Shown: in pieces, positions 9,115 to 18,324 of the stretch
Numbering within the stretch: the first letter of the stretch is position 1
Layout of the letters: each line of letters starts with the position of its first letter
Source: Bradyrhizobium erythrophlei
Lineage (GTDB): Bacteria; Pseudomonadota; Alphaproteobacteria; Rhizobiales; Xanthobacteraceae
Direction of reading: 5' to 3'
Assembly: GCA_900129675.1 (NCBI GenBank)
Contig: FSRD01000001.1
Coordinates: 5,321,501-5,385,500, forward strand
DNA: 64,000 nt
Program-made: the position numbers and the translations under genes
Notes under the pieces: generated by a model
The model's database searches: none
The model's input: the letters and a program-made list of their open reading frames with translations, nothing else
What the model was told of the DNA's origin: nothing

Positions 9115-9855
9115 GTGCGGCTGGCGCTGTTTGCGGATATCCATGCCAACCAGCAGGCTTTTGGCGCCTGCCTGGAGGCGGCGCGGGCGCGCGGCGCCGA
9201 GCGCATGATCTGCCTCGGCGATATCGTCGGCTACGGCGCCGATCCGGAATCGACGGTCGAGACGGTGATGGATCTGGTCGATCGCGGCGCCATGGCCGTG
9301 CGCGGCAACCATGACAGCGCGATCGGTACCCCCTCCGAGACCATGAATGCCGAAGCGCAAGCCGCGATCGAATGGACCCGCGGCAGGCTCAGCGCGAACC
9401 AGCGGCGGTTTCTGGCCGAATTACCGCTGACCCGGCAGGACGGCGATCGCCTCTACGTTCATTCCGAAGCCAGCCACCCGGCGCGATGGCGCTATGTCCA
9501 GGGCACGCCGGAGGCCGCGCGCAGCCTCGAGGCGACGGAAACCCACATCACCTTCTGTGGGCATATCCACAAGCCGGCGCTGTATTCGATGTCGTCAGCC
9601 GCCAAGATGACGAGCTTCGTTCCGACCGCCGGCATCCCCGTGCAATTGCTCGGCGGCCGGCGCTGGCTCGCCGTGATCGGCTCGGTCGGGCAGCCGCGCG
9701 ACGGCAACCCGGCCGCCGCGTTTGCGATGCTCGATACCACCTCGCATGAGATCACCTATTGCCGCGTGCCCTACGATGTCGAGACCGCGGCCAGCCGGAT
9801 TCGCGCCAACGGCCTGCCGCACTGGCTGGCCGACCGGCTGCTGGTCGGGAGGTGA
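9115..9855 (+). CDS. metallophosphoesterase (calcineurin-like)
   Basis: A 246-residue enzyme of the binuclear-metal phosphoesterase superfamily. The GTG at 9115 is chosen because GGAGGA lies 4 bases upstream and the product then begins VRLALFADIHANQQAF, where the first metal motif belongs. A frame from 8965 would add 50 unrelated residues. All metal-binding motifs are present: DIHAN, CLGDIVGYGADP, RGNHDSAIG and the C-terminal FCGHIHKP. Three bases separate it from the kinase gene downstream, so the two are probably co-translated. That makes a phosphatase/kinase pair acting on shared or opposing targets an attractive inference; small-molecule or nucleotide substrates are equally possible. Confidence 0.85.
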   Translation: MRLALFADIHANQQAFGACLEAARARGAERMICLGDIVGYGADPESTVETVMDLVDRGAMAVRGNHDSAIGTPSETMNAEAQAAIEWTRGRLSANQRRFLAELPLTRQDGDRLYVHSEASHPARWRYVQGTPEAARSLEATETHITFCGHIHKPALYSMSSAAKMTSFVPTAGIPVQLLGGRRWLAVIGSVGQPRDGNPAAAFAMLDTTSHEITYCRVPYDVETAASRIRANGLPHWLADRLLVGR

Positions 9856-9858
9856 GCG

Positions 9859-11319
9859 ATGGCCAAACCTTCGCGGAACAGGCCAACGATTGCGACCGGC
9901 GCCGAGCTGGATGGGTTTACGATCGGGGAGTGCGTCCATCGCGGCGGCATGGCGACGCTGTGGAGCGTGACCCATCCCGGCATCAACGTGCCGCTGCTGA
10001 TGAAAATCCCCCGGGTTTCCGAGGGCGAGGATCCGGCCGCCATCGTCAGTTTTGAAATGGAGCAGATGATCCTGCCGCGGCTGGCGGGACCGCACGTCCC
10101 CGGCTGTTTCGGCACCGGCGATTTCGGCCGGCAGCCCTATGTCGTCATCGAGCGCATCCCGGGCACCACGTTGTACGACCGGCTCCGCGACCTGCCGATC
10201 CCATACGAAGAGGCCAGGGCGATCGGCGGCAAGATCGCGACCGCGCTCGCCGATTTGCATCGGCAGAACGTCATTCATCACGACATCAAGCCGAGCAGCA
10301 TCATGTTTCGCCCCTCGGGCGAGTGCGTGCTGATCGATTTCGGATTGTCGCATCACAATCTTTTGCCCGATCTGCTGCAGGAGGAATTCCGCTTGCCCTA
10401 CGGCACCGCGCCCTACATGGCGCCGGAGCGCCTGCTTGGCGTACGCGACGATCCGCGCAGCGACCTGTTCTCGCTCGGCGTACTGCTGTATTTCTTCACC
10501 ACCGGCGAGCGGCCGTTCGGCGAGGGCGAAACGCTGCGCGGCATGCGCCGGCGGCTGTGGCGCGATCCGCATCCGCCGCGCAAGCTCAAGACCGATTATC
10601 CGCCCTGGCTGCAGGAGATCGTGCTGCGGTGTCTCGAGATCGAGCCGGTCTGGCGGCACCCGACGGCATCGCAACTGGCGTTCGAACTTGCCCATCCCGA
10701 GCAGATCAAGCTGACCGCGCGATCGGAGCGGCAACAGCGCGATCCGCTCTCAACGGTCTGGCGGCGCCGCTTCAATCGCGGCCTGACCCAACCGAAACCG
10801 AAATCCGATCTTGCCGCCCAACTGGCGTCGGGGCCGATCGTGGCCGTCGCGCTCGATACCGCTGAAGGGGCGGGGCCGCTGAACGAATCGCTGCGCAAGG
10901 CCGCCGAGCAGATCCTGGCAACCCTGCCATCGGCGCGGCTTGCCTGCCTGAACGTGCTCAAGCTCGGCCGCATCACGCTCGACAAGACGCTCGACGAGCA
11001 GGGCAACAACAAGCACATCGAGCGGCTTGTCGCACTCCGGCATTGGGCTTCGCCATTGCAGCTCGACGAAGGCCGGCTCACGGTGCATGTGCTGGAGGCG
11101 GTCGATCCCGCTTCCGGCATCCTGGAATTCGTCGAGGTCAATCACGTCGACCACGTCGTGATCGGCGCGCGGCAGAATTCGCTGGCGCGCGCGCTGCTCG
11201 GCAGCGTCTCGGCCAGGGTGGCGGCGGAGGCCGGTTGTACGGTCACCGTGGTGCGGCCGCCGCGGCTGGCGGCGGTGCATGGGCAAGAAGCAGAGGCCGG
11301 CGCCGCTGGTAGCGGCTGA
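9859..11319 (+). CDS. Ser/Thr protein kinase with C-terminal universal stress protein domain
   Basis: A 486-residue cytoplasmic protein (no membrane helix seen). Residues about 15-275 are a Hanks-type kinase: glycine loop GECVHRGGMATLW, ATP lysine K49 in LLMKIPR, catalytic D142 in HHDIKPSSIMF (HHD instead of HRD), D160 in IDFGLS, and MAPERLLG ending the activation segment. Residues about 325-475 are a UspA-like nucleotide-binding domain starting GPIVAVALDT, with the ATP motif GARQNSLARALLGSVSARV and strand CTVTVVRPP. GGAGG precedes the ATG. Kinase-Usp fusions suggest a stress-responsive phosphorylation switch sensing adenylate state. The adjacent metallophosphoesterase may be its partner. Confidence 0.9.
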   Translation: MAKPSRNRPTIATGAELDGFTIGECVHRGGMATLWSVTHPGINVPLLMKIPRVSEGEDPAAIVSFEMEQMILPRLAGPHVPGCFGTGDFGRQPYVVIERIPGTTLYDRLRDLPIPYEEARAIGGKIATALADLHRQNVIHHDIKPSSIMFRPSGECVLIDFGLSHHNLLPDLLQEEFRLPYGTAPYMAPERLLGVRDDPRSDLFSLGVLLYFFTTGERPFGEGETLRGMRRRLWRDPHPPRKLKTDYPPWLQEIVLRCLEIEPVWRHPTASQLAFELAHPEQIKLTARSERQQRDPLSTVWRRRFNRGLTQPKPKSDLAAQLASGPIVAVALDTAEGAGPLNESLRKAAEQILATLPSARLACLNVLKLGRITLDKTLDEQGNNKHIERLVALRHWASPLQLDEGRLTVHVLEAVDPASGILEFVEVNHVDHVVIGARQNSLARALLGSVSARVAAEAGCTVTVVRPPRLAAVHGQEAEAGAAGSG

Positions 11320-11405
11320 AGAAAAATTCGAGGTCCGGATGCGGGCGCCGCGGAATGCGACACCTGCGCTTTGACGGCCGCTTTGCAATCACGCCCGCCA
11401 TGGAC

Positions 11406-11543
11406 TCAAACCAGCCGCAAGCGCGCGCGACGAGAGTTGGCGGTGATCTTGCCCGGTCGTGTCACATAGATGCGCCGCGCGACGAACGCCACGTTCAAGC
11501 CGAGCCACAAAGCAACGCCGATCCAAACATAGGTCATCGTCAT
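11406..11543 (-). CDS. 45-residue single-span membrane protein, unknown
   Basis: ATG at 11543 on the minus strand, stop at 11406-11408, with GGGAG about 8 bases upstream. The protein has one hydrophobic helix (TYVWIGVALWLGLNVAFVA) followed by a strongly basic cytoplasmic tail (RRIYVTRPGKITANSRRARL). The order helix-then-Arg cluster suggests N-out or hairpin-less insertion. Such short inner-membrane proteins are common and easily missed. It lies convergent to the kinase gene and downstream of rpe. Confidence 0.5.
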   Translation of the reverse strand: MTMTYVWIGVALWLGLNVAFVARRIYVTRPGKITANSRRARLRLV

Positions 11544-11705
11544 GATGCGCACTCCCGCGAATTCGAGCGCGGTATGTGCATTGATTTGGCTGAATCCGGG
11601 AAGCCCGGATCACTACGGTGCGGCGCACGAATGTTGAACATGTTGCGGCGCAACATGGGAGCTGCTGCAGTGCACCGAAGCGGTCGTGCGCGCGGCAATC
11701 GCCGG

Positions 11706-12407
11706 CTAGATTGCTTCGCCGCGCGCGCTGGCCGCAGCATTGCGGATCGCGGAAATATTGGTCTTGTACGCGTCCACGCTGCCGCCCTTGAACACCGCGG
11801 AGCCCGCGACAAACGCGTTGGCGCCGGCGGCCGCCAACTGGCCCGACACATCCGGGCCGACGCCGCCGTCGACTTCGATATCGATCGGGCGGCCTGCGGT
11901 CATCGCCCTGACGTCGCTGATCTTGCCGAGCGCCGAGCGAATAAAGGCCTGACCGCCGAAGCCTGGATTGACTGACATCACCAGCACCAGATCGATCAGA
12001 TCGATGACATATTCGATCGCGTTTGCCGGCGTGCCCGGATTGAGCGAGACGCCGGCCTTCTTGCCGAGCGCGCGGATCGCCTGCAGCGAGCGATGCAGGT
12101 GCGGACCCGCCTCGGCATGGACCGTGATGTGATCGCAGCCGGCTTTTGCAAACGCCTCGAGATATTGATCGCACGGCGAGATCATCAGATGCGCGTCAAA
12201 GATCTTCCTGGTGTGCGGGCGCATCGCCTTGATGACGTCGGGACCGTAGGAAATGTTCGGGACGAAATGCCCGTCCATCACGTCGAGATGGATCCAGTCA
12301 GCGCCGGCGGAATCGACGGCGCGGACTTCCTCGCCCAGTTTGGCGAAGTCCGCTGCCAGGATCGACGGTGCGATGACGAGGGGACGTGACGCAAATTGCT
12401 GGGACAT
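11706..12407 (-). CDS. rpe: ribulose-phosphate 3-epimerase
   Basis: A 233-residue TIM-barrel enzyme interconverting ribulose 5-phosphate and xylulose 5-phosphate in the pentose-phosphate and Calvin pathways. The whole signature set is visible: APSILAADF near the N-terminus, [12 protein letters not shown] with metal-binding His and Asp, [19 protein letters not shown] and the phosphate-binding DGGV plus FVAGSAVF. Length is normal and the frame is intact. The start [15 protein letters not shown] is typical of rhizobial homologues. Confidence 0.95.
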   Translation of the reverse strand: MSQQFASRPLVIAPSILAADFAKLGEEVRAVDSAGADWIHLDVMDGHFVPNISYGPDVIKAMRPHTRKIFDAHLMISPCDQYLEAFAKAGCDHITVHAEAGPHLHRSLQAIRALGKKAGVSLNPGTPANAIEYVIDLIDLVLVMSVNPGFGGQAFIRSALGKISDVRAMTAGRPIDIEVDGGVGPDVSGQLAAAGANAFVAGSAVFKGGSVDAYKTNISAIRNAAASARGEAI

Positions 12408-12840
12408 GTGCGCTTTTCCGAAGGCCGATTTCGATGGAGCGGAACGTTTCGCCTAACACGCGCAAAGCGTGGGGGCAATGCGGGCGGGGCCGGGTATCGA
12501 GGATAGAAAGATGGTCCCATGCGAAGCCATCGGGCCGCATGGGTTCCGCGCACAAATTGGCAGAACCGAGCCCGCGTGAGTTCGAATGGAGCCAGCGCAG
12601 CCACGCCCGATTTCCAAAACGAATGATCCGATAAATCGTGCGAATGCCGACCGTCGGCGCGAGGAGATCTCAACGCGGGGCGGAAAAATCTGCCGGAGCG
12701 GGCACGAATTGCCTGCCGTGCCGGCCGAGGTCAAATGCAAAAAGCGCCGGTTTTATTGGGTTTTTCACCATGGCACGGCGCTTGCTCAGATGTTGGCGTG
12801 AGTGAACGGCCGCGTCGTCCGGCCTTGTCGGAGTTCTGCC
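12408..12840. other. intergenic stretch without a recognised gene
   Basis: These 433 bases separate rpe from the EF-hand gene, which is transcribed away from it, so promoters of both must lie here. No repeat, RNA gene or strong promoter stands out. Confidence 0.3.
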
Positions 12841-13650
12841 ATGTTGCCTGCCATTGGCGCCGCGTCGGCGGCCATCGATGCCCTTCAAGGGCTGCTTTCG
12901 TCGAAGTCCTCGTCCATGCAATCGACCGGCTTTAGCCAGGGTGCGAGCAGTCCGTTCGATTTTTCCAGCAGCGCCTCGACCTCGACCAGCCAGACCGCGA
13001 GCACGAGCACCGGATCCAGCAGCGGCTTTTCGCAGATATCACCGGAAACGATGAGCGCGCTGCTGGCGGCGCAAAGCCAGTCTTCGACCTCGTCGACGAC
13101 TTCGACGTCCACCAGCCCCATGGATTCACTCAAGGACCTGTTCTCGCAGATCGACGCCGATGGCGACGGAAAGATCTCAAAATCCGAATTCGAAAACGCG
13201 CTCGGCGCCGGCGGCACCAACATCGCGCAAGCTGACGACGTCTTCAACAAGCTGGACAAGAATGGCGATGGCTCGGTCGGCCTCGGCGAAATGTCGAACG
13301 CGCTGAAGGGCGCCGGCGGCAAGGGCGGGCACCACCATCACCACGTCGCCGCTTCGGACGGATCGAGCGATTCCAGCAGCAGCGGCACCAGCAGCGACGG
13401 ATCATCGAGCACCGATCCGCTGTTGCAGGCGCTGGATGGCGCGTCGAGCACCTCCGTCACCAATAGCGACGGTTCCACGACGACCTCGCTGACCTACGCT
13501 GACGGTTCAAAGGTGACGATGACGTCGCCCGCGGCAACGACTTCGTCCAGCACCGCGACGTCGTCCTACAATTTCATCGAGCAGATGATCCAGCGCGAGG
13601 CCAGCGCGATCGCATCCTCCGCCACCGCATCGCTCTCGGTCAGCGCCTGA
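12841..13650 (+). CDS. EF-hand calcium-binding, Ser/Thr-rich low-complexity protein
   Basis: A 269-residue protein. The ATG at 12841 (CGGAG upstream) is preferred over an in-frame GTG at 12802. Two canonical EF-hand loops are present: DADGDGKISKSEF starting at D105 and DKNGDGSVGLGEM starting at D139, both with all calcium ligands, forming one EF-hand pair. The flanks are almost entirely Ser, Thr, Ala and Gly, with a run of five histidines (about 164-168) just after the pair. The C-terminus is helical (NFIEQMIQREASAIA). No clear signal peptide is seen, so location is open. Similar EF-hand proteins in bradyrhizobia are uncharacterised; calcium buffering or sensing is inference. Confidence 0.8.
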   Translation: MLPAIGAASAAIDALQGLLSSKSSSMQSTGFSQGASSPFDFSSSASTSTSQTASTSTGSSSGFSQISPETMSALLAAQSQSSTSSTTSTSTSPMDSLKDLFSQIDADGDGKISKSEFENALGAGGTNIAQADDVFNKLDKNGDGSVGLGEMSNALKGAGGKGGHHHHHVAASDGSSDSSSSGTSSDGSSSTDPLLQALDGASSTSVTNSDGSTTTSLTYADGSKVTMTSPAATTSSSTATSSYNFIEQMIQREASAIASSATASLSVSA

Positions 13651-13683
13651 GCCGCGATTAACCGACGGTCGGAACCGCATCAT

Positions 13684-14679
13684 TTACCCGAACCGGTCCT
13701 TCCACGCCGGCAGCGCGCCTGGAAAGGGCAGCGCGGTCGCCGAATGGACGCCACGCGCGATCGCGCGGGCCAGCACATTGGCCGCCACCATGCCGAGTTC
13801 GGTGAGACCGAACAGCGGATCGATCGGCTTTTCGCCGGTCGCTGCAGCAAACACCACATCGCCATCGAGCGGCGCATGAACGGGATAGATGGCGCGCGCC
13901 ATGCCGGTCTGCGCGATCATCGCAAGCCGCTTGGCCTGCGGCTTCGTCAGCACGGCGTCGGTGACGACCACGGCCAATGTGGTGTTTTCCGCTGAGGTGG
14001 CCTCCGGGCCGCCCTTGAGCCGCGCCCTCAGCATGTCCGGATCGAACGACGGCGGCAGGCCGCGTCCGCCGAATTCGCCGCCGATTTCGAACGGCGCCGC
14101 CCAGAACCACGGCCCGTCGCCGACCGTCACGCTGCCGACGGCATTGACCACCGCGAGTGCGGCGACCTTCACGCCGCCTTCGGTCTGCGCGGAAGCGGAA
14201 CCGAGACCGCCCTTGAAATTCGCCGTGGTCGCGCCGAGGCCGGCGCCGGCGCTGCCCAGCGCGAAATTCGCCGCCGCGGCACCGGCTGCGGCGTAACCGA
14301 GATCGCGATAGGGCGGGAAGCGTCCCCACGCCTTGTTGCCGCCGTTCAGGAGATCGAAGCAGATCGCGCCCGGAACGATCGGAATGACCGCGCCACGTAT
14401 GCGCAAGCCGCGCCCCTGTTCGGCGAGCCAGGCCTGCACGCCGCCGGCGGCGTCCAGTCCGAGCGCCGAGCCGCCGGAGAGCGCGATGCCGTCGATCGCT
14501 TCGACCGTGCTCTGGAGGTCGAGCACAGATGCCTCGCGGGTGCCGGGCCCGCCGCCGCGGACGTCGATCGATGCCACCGCGGGTTTGTCGAAGATCACGG
14601 CGGTAACGCCGGACGCAAGTGCGGCGTCGTCGGCGTGACCGACGCGGACGCCGGATATGTCGGTGAGGAGATTTTTCAA
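13684..14679 (-). CDS. P1 family peptidase (DmpA / beta-peptidyl aminopeptidase type)
   Basis: A 331-residue member of the N-terminal nucleophile DmpA family (PF03576), which self-cleaves to two chains and acts as an aminopeptidase or amidase. The N-terminal part carries the typical TDISGVRVGHADD and the glycine-rich VRGGGPGTRE and ALSGGSALGLDAAGGV motifs. The conserved autocleavage region is ENTTLAVVVTDA at 231-242; by alignment to the family pattern, cleavage would fall before Thr233, which would become the nucleophile. Length is typical. It probably acts on small peptides or amides in the cytoplasm; the substrate is unknown. Confidence 0.88.
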   Translation of the reverse strand: MKNLLTDISGVRVGHADDAALASGVTAVIFDKPAVASIDVRGGGPGTREASVLDLQSTVEAIDGIALSGGSALGLDAAGGVQAWLAEQGRGLRIRGAVIPIVPGAICFDLLNGGNKAWGRFPPYRDLGYAAAGAAAANFALGSAGAGLGATTANFKGGLGSASAQTEGGVKVAALAVVNAVGSVTVGDGPWFWAAPFEIGGEFGGRGLPPSFDPDMLRARLKGGPEATSAENTTLAVVVTDAVLTKPQAKRLAMIAQTGMARAIYPVHAPLDGDVVFAAATGEKPIDPLFGLTELGMVAANVLARAIARGVHSATALPFPGALPAWKDRFG

Positions 14680-14757
14680 GAAGCCGGTCCGTCAGGCCCG
14701 CATTCGGGCCGTCGATATCTGGTCGTGATCACCGATATATCAGTCGCAAGGATTGCT

Positions 14758-17538
14758 TCAATTGCCAAGCGCCATTCGGAGCATGCTGGCCAGTTCGGAT
14801 TTGCGATAGGGCTTGGCAAGCAGCAGCACGCCGGTGTCGAGGCGGCCATGATGGACGATGGCGTTCTCGGTATATCCCGACGTGTACAGGACTTTCAACG
14901 AGGGCCGCCGCTGCCGCGCGACGTCGACCAGTTGGCGGCCGTTCATGATACCGGGCATGATGACGTCGGTGAACAGCAGATCGACGGTCGCGGCGGTATC
15001 GATGACGTTGAGGGCTTCGGCCGCGTTGGCCGCCTCGAACGTGGTATAGCCGAGGCTTTCGATCTGGGTGATGACATATTTGCGCACCAGTGCATCGTCC
15101 TCGACGACGAGGACGGTTTCGTTGCCTCCCTCGACCTTCGCCGACATCCGCACTTCTGTGGCGGTCTGGCTCAACCCCGTCGCCCGCGGCAGATACATCT
15201 TGATCGAGGTGCCGTGGCCTTCCTCGCTGTAGATCTTGATATGCCCGCCTGACTGCTTGATGAAGCCGAACACCATGCTGAGGCCGAGGCCGGTGCCCTT
15301 GCCGACCTCCTTGGTGGTGAAGAAGGGTTCGAACACCCGCTCGAGCATTGCTGCCGGAATTCCCGTGCCGCTGTCGCTGACGGCAATCATGACGTAGTGG
15401 CCTACCGTCACCTCGCTATGCATGCTCGCATAGGCGTCGTCGAGAAAGACGTTGCGGCTCTCGAGCGTGAGCTTGCCGCCGTCGGGCATGGCGTCGCGCG
15501 CGTTCAGGGCAAGGTTCAGGATCGCCGTGCTGAGTTGGTTCGGATCGACCAGCGCCGTCCATGCGTCTTCCGCGAGCAGGGGCATGATCACGATATGCTC
15601 GCCCAGCGTCGGATGCAGCAGCTTGGCGGCTTCGAGCATCAACCCGTTGACGTCGACCTCAACCGGCTGCAGCGGCTGCTTGCGGGCGAAGGCGAGCAGA
15701 TGCTTGGTCAGGCTGGCGCCCCGTTCGGCGGCCTCGTCGATCAGCTTGGCAATGGCCACAAGTTCGGGCTGGCTGGCGACCGCCTCTTCCAAGATCCCGA
15801 TGGTGCCGGTGATGACGGTCAGAATGTTGTTGAAATCATGCGCGACGCCGCCGGTCAGCTGGCCGATCGCGTCCATCTTCTGCACCTGGCGGATATGCGC
15901 GTCCGCAGCCTGCTTTTCCGTCAGATCACGACCGATGAAAAAATGACGCCTGACCGGCTCAGACCATGTTCCGGTCCAGTTCAGCGCCACGGCCTTGCCG
16001 TCCTTGCCGATATAGCGTGTCTCGAAATTGCGCTTGTTTTGGCCCCGGCGCACCGCCCGCATCTCGTTGCGGGTATTGTCGAGGTCGTCCGGGTGGATGA
16101 ATTCGACCGCGCTGTGTCCCACCATGTCCGCGGGCTCGTAGCCCAGGATGGAAGTGACGCTCGGGCTCACCTGAATGAAATTGCCCGCGGTATCCGTCAC
16201 CAGAATGAGATCGTGCGAGGTGTCGAAGATGCGCCGCCGCTCTTCGATCTCCTGATCGAGCGCCTTTTCCGTCCGCTTGCTCTCGGTAATATCGCGCGCG
16301 GATTTGGAGGCGCCGATAATCTCGCCCGACGCCGATCGGATCGGCGAGACGCTCAGCGAAACATCCAGGCTGCGACCGTCCTTGCGCACGCGCGAGGTTT
16401 CGTAATGTTCGATCCTTTCGCCGCGGCCAACCCGGTCGAGGATATTGTGGACCTCGGCGCGCCGGTCACGCGGGACGATGATATCAACAGGTCTGCCGAC
16501 CGCTTCCTGAGCCGAATATCCAAACAGTTGCTCGGCGGCCCTGTTCCAGCTCGTGATCCTGCCGTCGAGCGCCTTGGTGATGATGGCGTCGTTCGAGGAT
16601 TCCACGACCGCGCTCAACAGCCGCTCCCGTTCGGTATGTTGCTGCCTTTCGGAGGCGGCCTGAAGACGGAGCGTACCGAGCAGGCGGGACAACTGGGCTT
16701 GCAGGGCGATGTTGTCGATCAGCAAAACGGCGAGAATGAAACTCGCTGCGCACAGGCCGTAGAACCGGCCGGCGTAGAAGCCGAGATCGAATCTGGCCGC
16801 GCTGAAAATTCCGGACAGAGCGATGTCGAACAGCCAGGCGCACATCACGGCCATGAGCCAGATGTCGAGCACGGAATGTTGCCGCCGAAACCACAATGTC
16901 AGCAGCGCCGCCAGGCTGAGCAACAACTCCGTCGATATGGCGGTGGTCAAGTAGGAGGTGAAGTGTCCGTCGCTCAACAGCGTCGGAAGGAGGTCGTGTT
17001 TGGCGGTGACGATCCAGACTGCGACCGACAACACGACGCCGACGGCGATGGCGCTCGAAAGTATCGCGCTGCGAACCAATCCCTGTATTTTGGCGCCGCC
17101 ATCTTTGTCTTTCAGCAGCGCATAACCGAGGACGACAAGCGGAAATACGCCGTGCCAGATCTGGTAGAGCCACGCGGTGGTCTGCGGACCGGCATTGAGA
17201 AGCCCGGCCGGGGCAAACACGCCGGGAAAGGTCAGGGCATGGACGATCGCCGCGGCCGCGGTGAACAAATATCCGCTCGCCAGCAGCAGCAGAGCCCGCG
17301 ACCACAACAGGCTGAATTGCGAAAACAGCAGGATGGCCGTGATCAGATCGTTGATGGCTAGCGCGGACTGATAACTCGCAATGAACGCCGGAATCGGGGT
17401 AAGCGGCACAGTGGCGAAAGTCGCGACACATGCGAAGAGAATCGACGAGACGCCGACGACAGCGAGCGCCGTCGTGCGGTCGCTGTTGGTGGCGGGCAAG
17501 GTCGACAGGAAGATGCTGCGGTCGTCACCTGTCGGCAC
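14758..17538 (-). CDS. MASE4-type membrane hybrid histidine kinase with two PAS domains
   Basis: A 926-residue sensor. GTG start at 17536-17538, with AGGAG 7 bases upstream on the minus strand. Order: an N-terminal integral membrane sensor of about eight helices (residues about 20-290, MASE4-like), PAS 1 (about 305-425, [19 protein letters not shown]), PAS 2 (about 430-550, [18 protein letters not shown]), HisKA with H567 in [13 protein letters not shown], an HATPase domain with DSGTGIP and [13 protein letters not shown], and a C-terminal receiver with D858 in [15 protein letters not shown] is the H-box type usual in PAS hybrid kinases of Rhizobiales. It is followed by other two-component genes and probably works in a phosphorelay; the signal is unknown. 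Confidence 0.92.
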   Translation of the reverse strand: MPTGDDRSIFLSTLPATNSDRTTALAVVGVSSILFACVATFATVPLTPIPAFIASYQSALAINDLITAILLFSQFSLLWSRALLLLASGYLFTAAAAIVHALTFPGVFAPAGLLNAGPQTTAWLYQIWHGVFPLVVLGYALLKDKDGGAKIQGLVRSAILSSAIAVGVVLSVAVWIVTAKHDLLPTLLSDGHFTSYLTTAISTELLLSLAALLTLWFRRQHSVLDIWLMAVMCAWLFDIALSGIFSAARFDLGFYAGRFYGLCAASFILAVLLIDNIALQAQLSRLLGTLRLQAASERQQHTERERLLSAVVESSNDAIITKALDGRITSWNRAAEQLFGYSAQEAVGRPVDIIVPRDRRAEVHNILDRVGRGERIEHYETSRVRKDGRSLDVSLSVSPIRSASGEIIGASKSARDITESKRTEKALDQEIEERRRIFDTSHDLILVTDTAGNFIQVSPSVTSILGYEPADMVGHSAVEFIHPDDLDNTRNEMRAVRRGQNKRNFETRYIGKDGKAVALNWTGTWSEPVRRHFFIGRDLTEKQAADAHIRQVQKMDAIGQLTGGVAHDFNNILTVITGTIGILEEAVASQPELVAIAKLIDEAAERGASLTKHLLAFARKQPLQPVEVDVNGLMLEAAKLLHPTLGEHIVIMPLLAEDAWTALVDPNQLSTAILNLALNARDAMPDGGKLTLESRNVFLDDAYASMHSEVTVGHYVMIAVSDSGTGIPAAMLERVFEPFFTTKEVGKGTGLGLSMVFGFIKQSGGHIKIYSEEGHGTSIKMYLPRATGLSQTATEVRMSAKVEGGNETVLVVEDDALVRKYVITQIESLGYTTFEAANAAEALNVIDTAATVDLLFTDVIMPGIMNGRQLVDVARQRRPSLKVLYTSGYTENAIVHHGRLDTGVLLLAKPYRKSELASMLRMALGN

Positions 17539-17910
17539 TCACGATCTCCTGCAGGCTGGCATCGATCGATGCACCTAAAGGGTCCAAATCAAACACGCAC
17601 ACCATAGAGCATCCGCCGAAGCGGGAAATCTAGCCGATATGCGGATATCGACCGGGAGCAATGCTGCCCTGCCTGGGCACGGGCAGGATATGGCGGCCGG
17701 GATCGGGCCGAGCGCCGCGACGGACCTGGATGCCGCCGCCGCGCATCACGGAATCAACTAAAGGTTACATAATATCCAATCGGGATGGCAGCGGAAAGCC
17801 CATTGAGGGGTAACGGCCTCTTTACCGAAAGGTCGAATAATGCCGCTTCAATGGGCTAAATCGGGGATTTTCACCATAGGGTGCGGGACGACCGGTTCTG
17901 GATGCCATTC

Positions 17911-18318
17911 ATGCCACGCGTTCTCGTTGTCGATGACCAATCAAATGTGCGCGCGATGATAGCGATCGTGCTGCGTGTCAACCGTTTCGAAATCGTCGAG
18001 GCCGCCAGCGCCGCAACTGCATTGCAGGCGTTTGCGGATTCCAGTTTCGATCTCGCCATCGTCGATATCTTCCTGCAGGGCACCAACGGGTTCGACCTTA
18101 TTCGGACGATGCGCGAGCGCGTGCCCGATTTGCCCGTTGTCGCCATATCGGGAATGACCGCGCTCGACTTCCTGGCCGAATCCCCCGAGCTTTCGAATGT
18201 CGCGTGTCTGCAAAAACCGTTTCGCCCGATCGAACTGATGCGTGCGATCGAGGCGGTCCTTGGGTTTCGGCCGTCGCATGATCGCGAGACCGAAGTTGCC
18301 GGCGGGGCTGTGCTCTGA
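17911..18318 (+). CDS. single-domain response regulator (CheY-like)
   Basis: A lone receiver domain of about 135 residues without an output domain. The acidic pair lies in VLVVDDQ, the phosphorylated aspartate is D52 in LAIVDIFLQG, the Thr/Ser switch is in VVAISG, and the lysine is in LQKPF. Three in-frame starts exist (GTG 17881, ATG 17902, ATG 17911). The last is given because it begins MPRVLVVDDQ like its family; the ribosome site does not decide. It is divergent from the MASE4 kinase gene and convergent with the HWE kinase gene. It may shuttle phosphate between the kinases around it. Confidence 0.88.
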   Translation: MPRVLVVDDQSNVRAMIAIVLRVNRFEIVEAASAATALQAFADSSFDLAIVDIFLQGTNGFDLIRTMRERVPDLPVVAISGMTALDFLAESPELSNVACLQKPFRPIELMRAIEAVLGFRPSHDRETEVAGGAVL

Positions 18319-18324
18319 TCGGGC

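Noticed and set aside
15397-17361. 654-codon frame opposite the MASE4 kinase
   Set aside because: Antisense shadow; the product is low-complexity and the opposite strand has a full hybrid kinase.
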